A DNA stretch of 64,000 nt from Achatina immaculata (Eukaryota > Mollusca > Gastropoda > Stylommatophora > Achatinidae), in the NCBI GenBank assembly GCA_009760885.1, contig CM019712.1, positions 27,635,816 to 27,699,815 on the forward strand, in the 5' to 3' direction. The position numbers were made by a program, and so were the translations under genes. Below the pieces are notes generated by a model that had not been told where the DNA came from, searched no databases, and saw only the letters and a program-made list of their open reading frames with translations. Below are positions 53,245-64,000 of this stretch, one piece after another (positions within the stretch are counted from its first letter, which is position 1; each line of letters begins with the position of its first letter).

Positions 53245-55163
53245 TTACTGACGTAAGGCTCTGTTAATGTTGTATTTTGAAAAGAAAAATAAACACTGTT
53301 TAAAATGATATCTCTCTCTCTGAACCTTAAGTGCCCAGGGCACATGGAGCTTCCGCAAGGGTTTTCCACAAATGCCTGTCCTTCGCCTTTTTTTCTGCTC
53401 TTGCCCAGGTGAGCCCTCTCTATTGCTCAACATCCTTTCTGTTGTTCTTCTCCATGTCTCTTTTGGTCTACCCTTACTTCTGTTCCCCTGTGGTGTCCAT
53501 CTTAGTGCTATTTTTGGTAGTGAGTTGTCAGTCATTCGGAGCACATGTCCCAACCATCGCCATCGTCTTTCCTCAATAATTGTTGTCAGTGGTTTCATCT
53601 GCATTTCTGCTAATAAGATGTTATTTCTTATGGTGTTTGGCCAAAATATTTTTCTAATTCTTCTTAAACATTTAGTCTGGAAAGAATTCAACTTGTTTTC
53701 TATGGTTTTGGTGATTTTCCAGCATTCACTTCCATAGAGTAGTACACTTAGAACATTACTCTTAAATATCCTGATTTTTATATTTATGCTTAGTTTATTT
53801 GATTTCCATATATTCTGCAGCATTGCAAAAGCCTGGTTTGCTCTAGTAAGTCTGCTGTTGATGTCCTTTGTGCTGTCTCCATTTTCTACTACTCTGCTGC
53901 CAAGGTATACAAATTCGTTGACCTCCTCCACTAACTTGTTATCTACTCTGAGTACATTTCTGTCGTTCACATTTTGCTTCATTAACTTTGTCTTTCCTAC
54001 ATTGATCTTTAGTCCTATGTTGTTTGCATTCTGAGTTAGCTTGTTTATTTTATCTTGCATATCTTTGTGACTGCTTGATAATAGACAAATGTCGTCCGCA
54101 AAGTCAAGGTCCTCCAGCACTATGTCAAGGGTCCATTGTAATCCTCTGCGTTTGTCTGATGTTGCCTCCTTCATTAACCAGTCTACTGCCAAGATAAATA
54201 ATGTTGGTGATAGTATACATCCCTGTTTCACTCCTGTTTGTACCCTAAAGCTGCTAGAGGTATGTTCTCCACAGATAACTTTGCACTGAAAACCCTCGTA
54301 TAGGGCTTTGATTACATTTAGTATTTTATGGGGGAGGCCATGCCATCTTAGGATTTTCCACAGTGCATCTCTGTTGACACTGTCAAAGGCTTTCTCAAAA
54401 TCTATGAATAATGCATATGTTGTACTATGCCACTCATTTGCCTGTTCTAATATTTGTCTAAGTACAAATATGTGGTCTATGCATGATCTTCCTTTCCTAA
54501 ATCCTGCCTGCTCTTTCCGAAGTTTTTCCTCAAGTGTTGGTACAATTCTGTTGATGATTATTCTGCAAAATACTTTACTGGTGAGTGGCAGTAGGGTAAT
54601 GCCTCTCCAGTTCCCGCAATCTCTGAGGTCACCCTTCTTTGGTAGTTTTACTATAAGACCAGTTTTCCACTCCTCTGGGGCTTTTTCTAAATCCCAAATT
54701 TGTTGTAATATCTGGCAAAGTTGTTTTGGTGTTTCTATTTCTTCTGCTTTCAACATCTCAGCAGTCACTTCATCTTCACCTGGTGCCCTGTCTGATTTTA
54801 GCTTCTTTATCGCCTCCCTTACTTCATTTATTGTTATTGGTCCTGTATTGATGTTTAGTTCCGTTTTTGCTTCAGGTATGTCTATTGTTTGTGCTCCTTG
54901 TGTTCTGTTTAGTAGGGTATTAAAGTGTTCCCTCCATCTTTCAATTTTTTCTCTTTCTCCACTGACCAGTTGTCCATTTTGTGTTCTTACTGCACTTTCA
55001 CATCTTGTGTTGAAGTTACCTGTCATCTGCTTTGTGATTTTATATATGGTTTTCATGTCATTTGTATATGCTGCTTTCTCTGCTGTTTCTGCTAAATTGT
55101 CATAATATTGACGTTTATCTTGACGGCATGATTCCTTCACTTCTTTGTCTTTTTGTGCATAAA
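53245..55163 (-). mobile_element. LINE-D (RTE-type) with uninterrupted RT frame
   Basis: A 631-codon frame on the minus strand from about 55,140, bounded upstream by a stop near 55,160. In order: linker (QYYDNLAETAEKAAYTNDMK), RAPGEDEVTAEMLK, WRGITLLPLTSKVFCRII, EQAGFRKGRSCIDHIFVLRQ, motif A YALFIDFEKAFDSVNRDALW, motif B GVKQGCILSPTLFILAVDWL, motif C LDFADDICLLSSS with both Asp, KINVGKTKLMK, FVYLGSRVVENGDSTKDINS, VLLYGSECWKITKTI, RRWRWLGHVLRMTDNSLP and GRPKETWRR. All RT catalytic residues are present. The endonuclease is missing, so this is a 5'-truncated, probably recent insertion. The start codon is uncertain because the true start is upstream in a full element. Ends in a GA-rich tail. Confidence 0.95.
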
Positions 55164-55315
55164 GTCAAAAGAATTCATTAACTTTCTCGAAGATATTTCA
55201 CACAAGCCTTCGCCTTTTTCTTTACTTGTATATTTTCAGAAGAGTCCATGAAAATGTAAGTCTTAGAACAGCTACTGACGAAACGTCTGAAGTATCGCCA
55301 GTTGTGGCTAACTGA
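55164..55315. other. No gene recognised
   Basis: Unassigned bases at the 5' junction of LINE-D. I did not find a matching target-site duplication by eye. Confidence 0.4.
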
Positions 55316-55470
55316 AAGTTAGTTGTGGCTAAGTGAAAATTTGGTGTGGTTAGCTGAAAGTTTGTTGTGGCTAAGTGAAAATTTGGTGTGGTTAGCTGAA
55401 AGTTTGTTGTGGCTAAGTGAAAATTTGGTGTGTCTAACTGGAAGTTAAGTGTGGCTAACTAAACGTTAGT
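55316..55470. repeat. 42-bp repeat, about 3.5 units
   Basis: Alternating gtggctaagtgaaaatttgg and tgtggttagctgaaagtttgt, so each unit is itself two related 21-base halves. Confidence 0.85.
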
Positions 55471-56025
55471 TTCACTGATGGGAATGGCTTTCCTTTTTCT
55501 TAACACGCCCTTCTTAAGATCTTGTAGACAAGAAGCCAGAGGAACGTGAATTCCTATTTACTCGTAATAACTGTCATGCGAGACAGAGTTCACGATCATG
55601 CTTCTACTTCTTGTGCCATCCTTCCTCTTTCTGTCAGTCCACAGTTTTCCCTTATCCATGCCACTTGGTCACTCCTCTGAGATTATATTGTTTTGGCCTC
55701 CCTCTTCTTCTTTTTCCTCTGAATTTTCCAGTCATTACAGGTTCTCTAACTTTAGTCTTCTCGTGAAATGATTTTACTTTCACTTGTGAGCTGAAGATTG
55801 GAAAAAAAGAAAGCAACATGTAATTAACGAATTAAAAGATCTCTGCTATTAACTGTCGTGCTCTCCAATGACACTAGCGGTGTCGGCATATCTTGCAGAC
55901 CTGTGCAAAACAATATGGGCAGTCTAAATAAAATGACAAGAAACATAATTCTAACCCATCTCATGTTTTAGAATTACAGAGTAACTTTCTCTAGATTTCC
56001 CTCCACCAAAATTTTTCATCAAATT
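55471..56025. other. No gene recognised
   Basis: Unassigned. A minus-strand reading at 55,660-55,770 has weak resemblance to a LINE GRP box (cttcctctgaattttccagt), too weak to annotate. Confidence 0.4.
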
Positions 56026-56230
56026 TCTAATCAAGTGGAACACAACAGGCCGAAGAATAAGAGGTCGAAGACGTGGAACTATAAGAGGACATTGTTGAGA
56101 GAGGTCAAAATGGTAGGCGTAACATCCCTTGATGAGGTTGAAAAGCTCTCCGATAAAAGGAAAACTTGGCAAACTACCATGCGGGCCCTATGTGACGTTT
56201 AACGGCACAGGAAAGATGTAAGATGCAAGA
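56026..56230 (+). mobile_element. LINE-B 3' end, decayed
   Basis: caagtggaacacaacaggcc, then gaagaggtcgaag, ggacattgttgagagaggtc, cttgatgaggttgaaaagct and gtgacgtttaacggcacagg give the LINE-B C-terminus (KWNTTGRR, GRR, TLLREV, LDEVEKL, RALCDV) with frame breaks. Ends in a short ATAAG-like tail. Confidence 0.78.
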
Positions 56231-56564
56231 ATCAAACTGATTCGTCATGTTAGTGTGTTCTATAATTGTTCCTTATAATGAGAGAACTGCAAATGAAGGA
56301 TTCATTGATATAACGTTCATATAGGTCCCTTTTCTTTCACTAGTGACGATCGTGATAACAGAAAAGAGATAGAAGATAAAACAACCCAAATAACGACAAG
56401 TTTACTTAATTGGCACAAAAGCCAGAACTGAACCGAAGCAGGCGTACTATAGATACATGAAATAATGGGAGATTGGAAGTGGAGAGAATAGATCGATAGT
56501 GTTTTTTGTATAGACTATGATGGTAGTAATTTCGCTGGGTATGATAAAAGTAATGGAAAATTTA

Positions 56565-56975
56565 CATATCATCATCATCATCATCGTCTTTCACTCCCTT
56601 GAGAGCATAGGCCACGGATAAAGGCTCTCCAGCCATCCGTGTTCTTGGAATTATTCTCTGCTTCCTTCTATATGTGTCCCTTGTCTCTGAGCACTGTCAT
56701 AATTTCTCTTCTCCAGTTAAGTCTATGTCTTCCTCGTTTTCTATTTCCTTGAGGATTCCATGTCAGTGCCTGTCTTGCTATGTTGGTGTCGGGTTTCCTC
56801 ACAGTGTGGCCAATCCACCTCCATTTCCTACACATGATTTTTAGGTTCGTAGGTTCTTGTCCTGCCCTTTCCCAGACATCCTCGTTCCTGATTTTGTCCT
56901 GGTATTTAATGTTTAAAATCTTTCTCAAGCAGTGGTTCATGAATAGGTAAAGCAAATTTGAGGGACAAAACACGT
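56565..56975 (-). mobile_element. LINE-G RT C-terminal fragment with (GAT)n tail
   Basis: Minus-strand frame 56,668-56,973 reads NHCLRKILNIKYQDKIRNED, VWERAGQEPTNLKIMCRKWR, WIGHTVRKPDTNIARQALTW and NPQGNRKRGRHRLNWRREIM, the C-terminal RTE-type region with a modified GRP box (GRHRL). The tail is a (GAT)n run at 56,570-56,586. It lies within the paralogous segment but at a different place from the related fragment at 11,855. Confidence 0.85.
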
Positions 56976-57078
56976 TGGCTAGTTAGCCCTGTTGAACTTG
57001 AAACGACTCAATTATCGGATAATACGCTGCATTTAGATGAGTGACTTTAAATGCAGGATTTAATCTGCCACGGCTGTG

Positions 57079-57132
57079 TATATAAACCATGTAGTTTCGT
57101 TACTGGATGTTTTATTCAGCCGTGAGTCCCTG
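57079..57132 (+). promoter_or_regulatory. TATA box and splice donor, paralogous copy
   Basis: TATATAA at 57,079-57,085, then gatgttttattcagccgtga and gtccctg|gtaagttcttg with donor GT at 57,133. The order and spacing of 10,135-10,187 are kept. The matching signal-peptide exon was not found before the window end. Confidence 0.42.
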
Positions 57133-57479
57133 GTAAGTTCTTGTATATGGTGTCAGTACCCATCTCATCCATCACTGTCTTGTGTATCCTCTCATTGCAA
57201 GTTTTCTGCTGTTATGTGATTTTATTTTTCCTGGCTGTGATTGTCTGCCAGATTCTGGGCGATGCCTGCTCTCCTGTATGTGGTTTATTTCTCTGAAAAT
57301 GACTTTATCTAAAAGTTATTCGTGCCCCAGTAAATTTCTACAAAACGTGGCTTTGCTCTTTTATGTCTACTTGCCTGTAGTTGCTAATTGCTGTTGTTCT
57401 GTTGTGTCTCTTACATGATTAATTCAGAGTTTCAAGACATTAAGTATCTTCATATTTGATTGTTTCGTTGTTTTCTTTT

Positions 57480-58146
57480 CTCTGATTGCGGTTGTCTGTA
57501 CCTGTGATTATCTCTGCCTGTGATTTTCTCTGCCCGTGGTTGTCTGCACTGTGACTGTTCCCACCTGTGATTTCCTCTGCCTGCTGCTGTATCTGTGTGT
57601 GATTTCTTCTGCTTGCTGCTGTATATGTGTGTGATTTCTTCTGCCTGCTGCTGTATCTGTCTGTGATGTCCTTTTCCGGCAGCTGTATCTGTCTGTTTGT
57701 GTATTGTCGGCAGTGATTGTCTCTGCCAGAGACTGTGTGTAATTTCACGTGAGCATCTCTGTTCTTTTTTATTTTAATGTTCTCTGCCCGATACAGTCAC
57801 TATATTTGATTTTCTCTACATGTGACTGTCTCTATGTTTGATTATCTATGCCTAGGAGTGTCTCTATGTTTGATTACCTATGCCTGTGACTGTCTCTATG
57901 TTTGATTTTCTCTACCTGTGACTGTCTCTATGTTTGATTTTCTCTACCTGTGACTGTCTCTATGTTTGATTATCTATGCCTAGGAGTGTCTCTATGTTTG
58001 ATTATCTATGCCTGTGACTGTCTCTATGTTTGATTTTCTCTGCCTGTGACTGTCTCTATGTTTGATTATCTATGCCTGTGACTGTCTCTATGTTTGATTA
58101 TCTCTGTCTGTGACTGTCTCCATGTCTGATTTCCTCTGCTTGTCGC
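57480..58146. repeat. 32-bp minisatellite, left part
   Basis: tgtctctatgtttgattttc followed by tctgcctgtgac, regular from about 57,800; the earlier part (57,480-57,780) is degenerate and includes a tgatttcttctgcctgctgc series. It stops where the LTR-element copy begins and continues at 61,265. Confidence 0.9.
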
Positions 58147-59642
58147 ATTGATGATGTAATTTTTTGTATTATTATTGTATTGCTCTAAAACTGTGACTGT
58201 TTCTGTTTTATAGCATGTATTAGCCAGGTATAATGTTGCTGATGATGATGAATTACATGCTTCCAATTTTTGTGATATTGAGACAAGCTATAATGCAATG
58301 AGGGAAATTAAAAGGAGGACATCTATCGCTCTTCAGAAAGTAAAACAACTAAAGAATCTGTGGAGAGGAACAGACAGAACTACAAAAATAAGATTTTTAA
58401 GGGCATGCATTTTTCCCATTGCAACATATGCCTGTGAGACCTGGACACTTAACAAAACAGCTGAGAAACACATAAATGCCTTTGATTGTAAATGCTACAG
58501 AAGAGTTCTCCAAATATCATAGACACAAAAAGAACAAATATATCCATACTACAAGAACTTAATATTGAAGAAGGCTGGCTAGTAAAGAAAATTAAACAGA
58601 GAAAACTTAAATATTTTGAACACATTAAACGTCATGATAATCTAGATAAAACCGTCTTGGAAGGGTACATAATGGGAAAAAGAAAGAGAGGAAGACCAAG
58701 GCGAAGATGGCAGCAAGACATTGTTGATGATCTGCAAATGGATGCATCAGCAGCAGGCCGTCTTGCTCACAACCCAAAAGACTACAGGAGTGATGTTAAG
58801 GTGGCAAAGTTCCACAAGGGACATGCAAATGAATGAATGAAATGAGACAAACTCTGGCTTAAAATAGATACATTAGAGTGGCATACTTGGGTTGTGCTAT
58901 ATTAGTTAGTATAACCAACAAGGATGTATTGGGAGGAACAACATGAGGGGATCCTCAGCAGTAGCAAAGATTGACATGGAGACCACAGAATTAAAATGGA
59001 TAGATATGTCCTTGGGTGTAGAATAATTGATGTCAGTGGAATAATTTGGTTGAGAGTATGATGAGAGTATTATGGTTTTCAAGGAGCCAGTTAATCACAT
59101 TTTTCACACTGTGTATGTGTTATGTAATATGTGTGATATATCCTATTGTTGCCACTGAAGATGATAATCGAGAGGTAAATGTAAATTCATCACAAGGTCA
59201 ATGAAGTGACTTGTTTTGAGGGTGGGCTTCAAATGTTATGACATTATTTTTGTCATATGAACGATTTTCTTTTTTTTTCTTTTTTTCTGGAGTGTGTATG
59301 GGAAGACTCCTTGATACAGAATAGGTATCATCAAAAGAACAAAAATGAATTCATTTTTTATGGGCATTTTTTAAACAGGCTGTTAATATTATCTTACATG
59401 TTTTTATCTATGAGACTAGGAAGTATTGAGAGAATTTATTAACCACGTATTTAAACAAAGCAGCCGATATAACTGACGGTTACCATTCTTACTAAAAACA
59501 AGGGGAGGTGACTGTACAGTGAATTATTTTGAATTTGTTGTTCAGATGGAAACATATTTTGGTACCTTATTACTTACAACGCACTCTGCTATTTTTTTCT
59601 GTAGCCATAATGTTAACAATATGACTAAAACAAGGGGAGGTA
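58147..59642 (+). mobile_element. LTR-element copy 2: 3' internal region
   Basis: Starts at attgatgatgtaatttttt and follows 41,960-43,680 in order, ending in the polypurine tract aaaacaaggggaggta (59,627-59,642). A second purine tract, aaaaacaaggggaggtgac, lies at 59,494-59,512. A LINE-A insertion splits it. Its 5' LTR and gag-like part are missing. Confidence 0.8.
58287..58842 (+). mobile_element. LINE-A insertion in LTR-element copy 2
   Basis: Reads MREIKRRTSIALQKVKQLKN, FLRACIFPIATYACETWTLN, INAFDCKCYRRVLQIS-stop, then LKYFEHIKRHDN and GKRKRGRPRRRWQQDIVDDL, ending with a (TGAA)n tail. A TAG replaces the Trp after QIS. tgagacaa at 58,279-58,286 and 58,843-58,850 is the target-site duplication. 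Confidence 0.92.
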
Positions 59643-61264
59643 TGTAGCATGGCCTTGTAAGTAACGGATATTGTTGTTGTTATTAATATTAATGAATAAG
59701 ATTATGAACATATACTGTAAAGAAAATAATAAAGTCAAAAGCGACAGAGAAAAATGGAGAGGAAAAAAGAGAAAGATACAGAACTATCAAGACACTAGAA
59801 CAAGACGCGGACAAATGTAAACAGTGGAAACAGTGAAGAGAAAAAGACGAGACTCCAGAAGGACGCCAGAAAGTAGGATGGTCCAGTGATAACAAAGCAG
59901 TGACTGGACGTTGACACGAGTAAACAAAATAGAAAAGACGAATAGAAAAGGCAGACACAATGAAAAGCGAGGACATAATAAAACCTCCGACATGAAATAG
60001 CAAGATAATGACTTAGGTAAATAACTATTGTATAGACGAAACTGACACAGACTGACAAGAGTTAGAACGCGACTGCACATGGTTTTTAAATAAAAGAGTC
60101 ACCAACTCGACCAGCTGACCACTTAAATATTTAGAGGCGTGGCCTATTGGACAACTGACTTACGACATATAAGTCGCGGGGCAGTTTAAATGACGGACAA
60201 TCAGAACGCTTATGGGAACCAGTGAACATCTGAAGGGTGGAGCCAAAATACTTATTGGTTAATCCATCAAGCTGCACCTGAAGATGAAAAGGAGAGAGGA
60301 AAGACAGGAAAGGGGGAACGAGGAAGAAGAGAAGGGAGCCCGAAGACGGAAGAACAGACAATAAGAACAAGGAATAAGAATTACCAAGAAGGAAGAGGAA
60401 GTAGAAGAGAGGAGACAGAGGACGGATCTCCGAAGATGGAAGAACAGACAAAAAGAACAAGGAAGAAGAACCAAGAAGGAATAAGAAGTAGAGGAGAGGA
60501 GACAGAGGACGGATCCCCGAAGACGGAGGAACAAGGACCGTCAGTAAACTGAGTCCAGTCCAGACAAGAGAAGAAGAGGACAGACAATCAGAGAAGAACA
60601 GCAGAAGGAGAACACACACCAGAGAAGACACGAGAGAGAAAGAAGACGTAGGTAACGACAGTTGGAATAGATGGACAATTAGAGAAATAGATACCCAGGA
60701 AAAGCAGTCTTGCAGAAGTAGTTCTAGGCCAGACTGAAGCTGTGTTTCAAGTGATTCAAGTGATGTGAATATTTGTTACTTTGAAACTTCGAGTATAGTG
60801 ATTTTAGACGCGGAACTACTTGACCACGTGTTGCACACCTGATATAATACGGAGTTAGGAAATGTTCTCTTATCAAGTGTAGAATAATGTGAAGTTGAAA
60901 ACATAGAGAAATGCTGCATGTAGAATCTGATAGTTTGATACTGATGTGCTTCAACGACGAAACTAACGAAGATTGTGTCATACTGCATCTTAGTAGAAGG
61001 GATGGTGTGAATTCTAAGTCGAATATCTTATTTGTCAGAATTAAATGAAATCTGTAGAGAACATTTCATCGAACTTCCTCTGATTTAGCGATGTGGCAAT
61101 GTTTGTTAAATCTAATCTAAACAACAGAAAACTGGATGTGTTGGAAGATAAAGTCGGTATTAATGAAGAACATCTTTTTTAGTCAGAAATATATCGTTAA
61201 CAAATGAAAATATTATACTGGTGTCGTCAAGAATATGATAGTGCACACCTTGACAAGTTATATC
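59643..61264 (+). mobile_element. LTR-element copy 2: 3' LTR, about 1.6 kb
   Basis: TGTAGCATGGCCTTGTAAG to about ttatatca at 61,264. It follows the 5' LTR at 37,634 nearly to its end (gtgtttcaagtgatt, acgtgttgcacacc, gagaaatgctgca, then aacatttcatcgaactt). The TATA block is at 60,166. It has its own short repeat (gacggatctccgaagatgga/gacggatccccgaagacgga, 60,420-60,530) in place of the 31-bp array. Confidence 0.78.
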
Positions 61265-62335
61265 ACTATGTTTGATTTCCTCTGCCAGTGGTTGTCTCTA
61301 TGTTTGATTTTCCACGATTGTGGTTGTCTCTATGTTTGATTTTATTTGCTTGTGAATGTCTCTGTGTTTGATTTTATCTTGTGGTGAATGTCTCTATGTT
61401 TGATTTTATCTGCTTGTGACTGTCTCTATGTTAGACCTTTTCAGCCTGGGAATGTCTTTATGTTCGAGTTTCTCTGCCTGTGAATATTTAATTGTTTGGT
61501 TTTCTCTAACTGTGACTGTCTCTATGTTCTATTTTATCTGCATGTAGTTGTCTGTATGTTTGATTTTTTCCAACCTGTGACTGTCCCTGTGTTCTATTTT
61601 CTATGCATGTGGTTGTCTCTATTTTTTATTTCTTTTTCAACCTGGGACTGTCCTTATGTTCTGTTTTCTCTACCAGTGACTGTCTCTATGTTCTATTTTC
61701 TCTATATGGACTGTCTCTATGTTCTATTTTCTCTACATGGACTGTCTCTATGTTCTATTTTCTCTACCTGTGACTGTCTCTATGTTTCATGTTTTCAACA
61801 TGTGACTGTCTCTGTGTTTTATTTTCTCTACTTGTGACTGTCTCTATGTTCTATTTTATCTGCATGTAGTTGTCTGTATGTTTGATTTTTTCCAACCTGT
61901 GACTGTCCCTGTGTTCTATTTTCTATGCATGTGGTTGTCTCTATTTTTTATTTCTTTTTCAACCTGGGACTGTCCTTATGTTCTGTTTTCTCTACCAGTG
62001 ACTGTCTCTATGTTCTATTTTCTCTATATGGACTGTCTCTATGTTCTATTTTCTCTACATGGACTGTCTCTATGTTCTATTTTCTCTACCTGTGACTGTC
62101 TCTATGTTTCATGTTTTCAACATGTGACTGTCTCTGTGTTTTATTTTCTCTACTTGTGACTGTCTCTGTGTTCTATTTTCTCTTCATGGACTGTCTATAT
62201 GTTCTGTTTTCTCTACCAGTGACTGTCTCTGTGTTTTATTTTCTCTACTTGTGACTGTCTCTATGTTCTATTTTCTCTATCCACGATTATCTCTATATTC
62301 TATTTTCTCTTCCTTTGAATTTGTCGGTTGTTGGT
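61265..62335. repeat. 32-bp minisatellite, right part, with 322-bp higher-order repeat
   Basis: Continues the array interrupted at 58,146 (ctatgtttgatttcctctgc). From about 61,528 a block of 322 bases is repeated exactly in tandem (61,528-61,849 and 61,850-62,171), including the unusual gttgtctctattttttattt part. Open Cys/Phe/Tyr frames here are repeat by-products. Confidence 0.9.
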
Positions 62336-63100
62336 TTTCTCTAATGGTGATTGTTTTTGTCATTGGGTTTCTTAGCTTGTGACTTTCTTCCTGTAATTTT
62401 CACTGCCTTGGGTTCACTGCCTGTGTTTGTCTCTCTCTCTCTCTTTGTTTTTTGTTGTTCTGTAACCCTCTGATTAACTCTGCCATTACTGTTTTTTAAC
62501 TACATTTGATTCTCGCTTAGGTTGTCTCTAACATCACATATGATCTACTTTATATGTGGATTTTCCTAACTGTAATCACAACATATGCTGTGTCCTCTAG
62601 CTATAATCGATTCTGTCGTGTTTAAATGTATGTCAGTTTGTTTTCGTGTTATCATACTGTGTTGTATTTATTTTTTTTAAAATTGTAACATAGAATGATT
62701 GTCTTGGGTTTTCTACGTGTAGTCTAACTTAGTCGACATTTTAACATAAATTTCTGTTTCTAAAGACAGGGGATACATGTGAAGCATTCAGTTTCTTTCA
62801 ATAATGAATATCATGACAGCACAGCTTCGTCCACTTTAGCTTCCACCATATTTTCACTGTTTAATTTGTTACTTCAGTTTGTTCCATGATTTGGAGAGAT
62901 ATTCTTTGTTCACGTATCATGGTTTTTCTCTCTTCAAACTGGGACGAGAGATCGGCCTTAGAGTAAACGTTGATAAACAAGTAGGGCACGTCCTCACAGT
63001 ACGGTTGGCCAAGTTCCCTTTTTCTAGAATTTATTCCTTGCTTATCTCTGCTTGCCAGTTTCTGTAAACCTTTATTTATGATTCTCTTGTCTCGTATTTT
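62336..63100. other. No gene recognised
   Basis: Degenerate end of the repeat, then unassigned sequence. Contains gtcgacattttaacataaat at 62,732, similar to 9,636 and 8,076. Confidence 0.45.
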
Positions 63101-63514
63101 TTGTTTTCAAATGTTCTCCTGGTGAATAAGATCTTGCAAAGTTCTGGTTGTCTGGTCCGTAATGCCAGCGTCAATATGTTGCCAAGCCAAGAACCTGTAA
63201 TATCCAAACTGCAGTCACCATTTATGAAATGTTTGTGCCATTTAAAGTTACAAATGTCATGTAACATTAACAACATGTCGGCTGTCAATGATAATAATCG
63301 AAGAATCGAAAAAAAAACGAAGCAACCTAAAAGATCGCGGAATTTAAACAATCCTCCGGAACCAGTTGTTGTCTGATCCAGATGGGGCTAGCTGTGTACT
63401 GTGTTTATCATTGTACCAACTGAAACGTAGCTTTCTAAGTTCTCTGCGTTTCTTTTTGTGTGAGGTTATTTTTGAGTGATCTGGAGGGGGTGGGGGATTT
63501 TCTTTACAGCTGAT

Positions 63515-64000
63515 ATGATGGACTTCAAAGAGGAAGAAATCTGCATTAAATGTTGTTCATTTACGAAAGCTGCAGCGGTAACCACCGAATGTTATATGAA
63601 GCCTTTGGTGATAAAGCCATGGGCGAAAGCAAAATCTTTTACGACACAAACACTTCAAGACAGGCCATGTTCTGTCGCCGATGTTGAGCGTTCAAGACAA
63701 CCGTAGACACGCATAGCACCGCAGAATGTAGTGAAAGTTCGCTAAGCCATCCCTGTAGATCGTAGGCGAATTATGCAGGATTGTTCCCCCTGGCTTTACT
63801 CTCAGGTTCTGAAACGGGAAAGGGAGGGAATTCGGCACAAATGTCCGGGCAAGTGGGAGAACTGCAGCTGGTGTCTCCACCACGACAACTCGCCCGCTCA
63901 TACATCACTTCCTGTTCACAGGTCTTAGCTTCCAAAGATATTCGAGTGATTCCCCACCCACCCTATGCCTCTGACCTTCTTCCCTATGTAAGGAGTGAGG
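63515..64000 (+). pseudogene. Internally deleted mariner-like transposase
   Basis: ATG at 63,515 reads MMDFKEEEICIKCCSFTKAA, then KSFTTQTLQDRPCSVADVER and SRQP-stop, a decayed mariner HTH region (the ...SVADVERSGRP linker). After further linker traces (NVVKVR, DRRRIMQD) the sequence jumps to WENCSWCLHHDNSPAHTSLP at about 63,860, the second catalytic Asp box, and VLASKDIRVIPHPPYASDLL, the third Asp region. The GDE(T/S)W part with the first Asp is deleted. Cut by the window end. The protein differs from the other two mariner remnants. Confidence 0.82.

Larger units (their letters stand above)
56270..63290. repeat. Segment paralogous to 9,640-12,900
   Basis: Shares with the earlier segment the cattgatataacgttcatat block (56,308), the TATA/donor block (57,079-57,132), tgattgtctctgcctgtgat-type repeats and the gttctggttgtctggtcc block with following catgtaacattaacaacatg (63,138-63,280). 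It is longer because of the LTR-element insertion and minisatellite growth. Another start-type phrase (gtcgacattttaacataaat at 62,732) matches 9,636, hinting at a further repeat unit. Confidence 0.72.

Noticed and set aside
54308..55105. A 265-codon plus-strand frame.
   Set aside because: It is the antisense shadow of the LINE-D RT frame, which carries all catalytic motifs.
61496..62159. Two repeated frames rich in Phe, Cys and Tyr as a membrane protein family.
   Set aside because: They arise from the 32-bp minisatellite and its 322-bp higher-order copy.

Overview
This window looks like non-coding eukaryotic DNA from a metazoan, dominated by transposon remnants and tandem repeats. It is AT-rich and intron-like. 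It holds fragments of at least seven non-LTR (LINE) lineages, an LTR-type retroelement, three mariner/Tc1-like transposon remnants and more than a dozen minisatellites. There are no operons, rRNA genes, CRISPR arrays or bacterial-type genes. The mix of BovB-like RTE LINEs, CR1-like LINEs and very abundant minisatellites would suit a lophotrochozoan such as a mollusc, possibly a cephalopod. That placement is an impression and is not proven by any one marker.

Layout. 0-7 kb: a 27-bp minisatellite, decayed LINE pieces, then 25-bp, tetranucleotide and 43-bp repeats. 6.8-9.8 kb: a LINE-A end followed by a tandem duplication, one copy of which carries a LINE-C insertion. 10-13 kb: a TATA box plus splice donor, a 40-bp minisatellite and a signal-peptide exon candidate. 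13-15 kb: a LINE endonuclease and a broken transposase. 17-22.2 kb: LINE-E, LINE-A and a tandem duplication that includes two exon candidates. 22.6-23.6 kb: a 45-bp minisatellite. 23.6-27.8 kb: duplicated blocks, a GC-rich tailed repeat, a VWA-like exon candidate and a tRNA-like head. 29.4-36 kb: LINE-B, a long inverted-repeat element, and a 1,766-bp duplication of LINE endonuclease plus mariner. 36-37.2 kb: a 52-bp minisatellite. 37.6-44.6 kb: an LTR element with two LTRs and no recognisable pol. 44.8-46 kb: an RNase H LINE remnant split by LINE-C. 46.6-50 kb: LINE-B and an endonuclease LINE. 50.2-52.5 kb: LINE-E with two nested LINEs. 53.2-55.2 kb: LINE-D with an uninterrupted 631-codon RT frame. 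56-63.3 kb: a diverged paralogue of the 9.6-12.9 kb region, its minisatellite split by a second LTR-element copy. 63.5-64 kb: a deleted mariner.

How it fits together. The only hint of a host gene is on the + strand: TATA and first splice donor (10.13-10.19 kb), signal-peptide exon (12.93-13.02 kb), exon candidates at 20.06 and 20.22 kb (each present twice), and a VWA-like exon at 26.2 kb. Most reading phases agree, but one junction does not, so this is a hypothesis for a secreted or membrane VWA-domain protein. Everything else is shaped by target-primed LINE insertion (many target-site duplications are readable), local tandem duplication at short homologies, and minisatellite expansion. LINE names A to G are local labels used only in this annotation.
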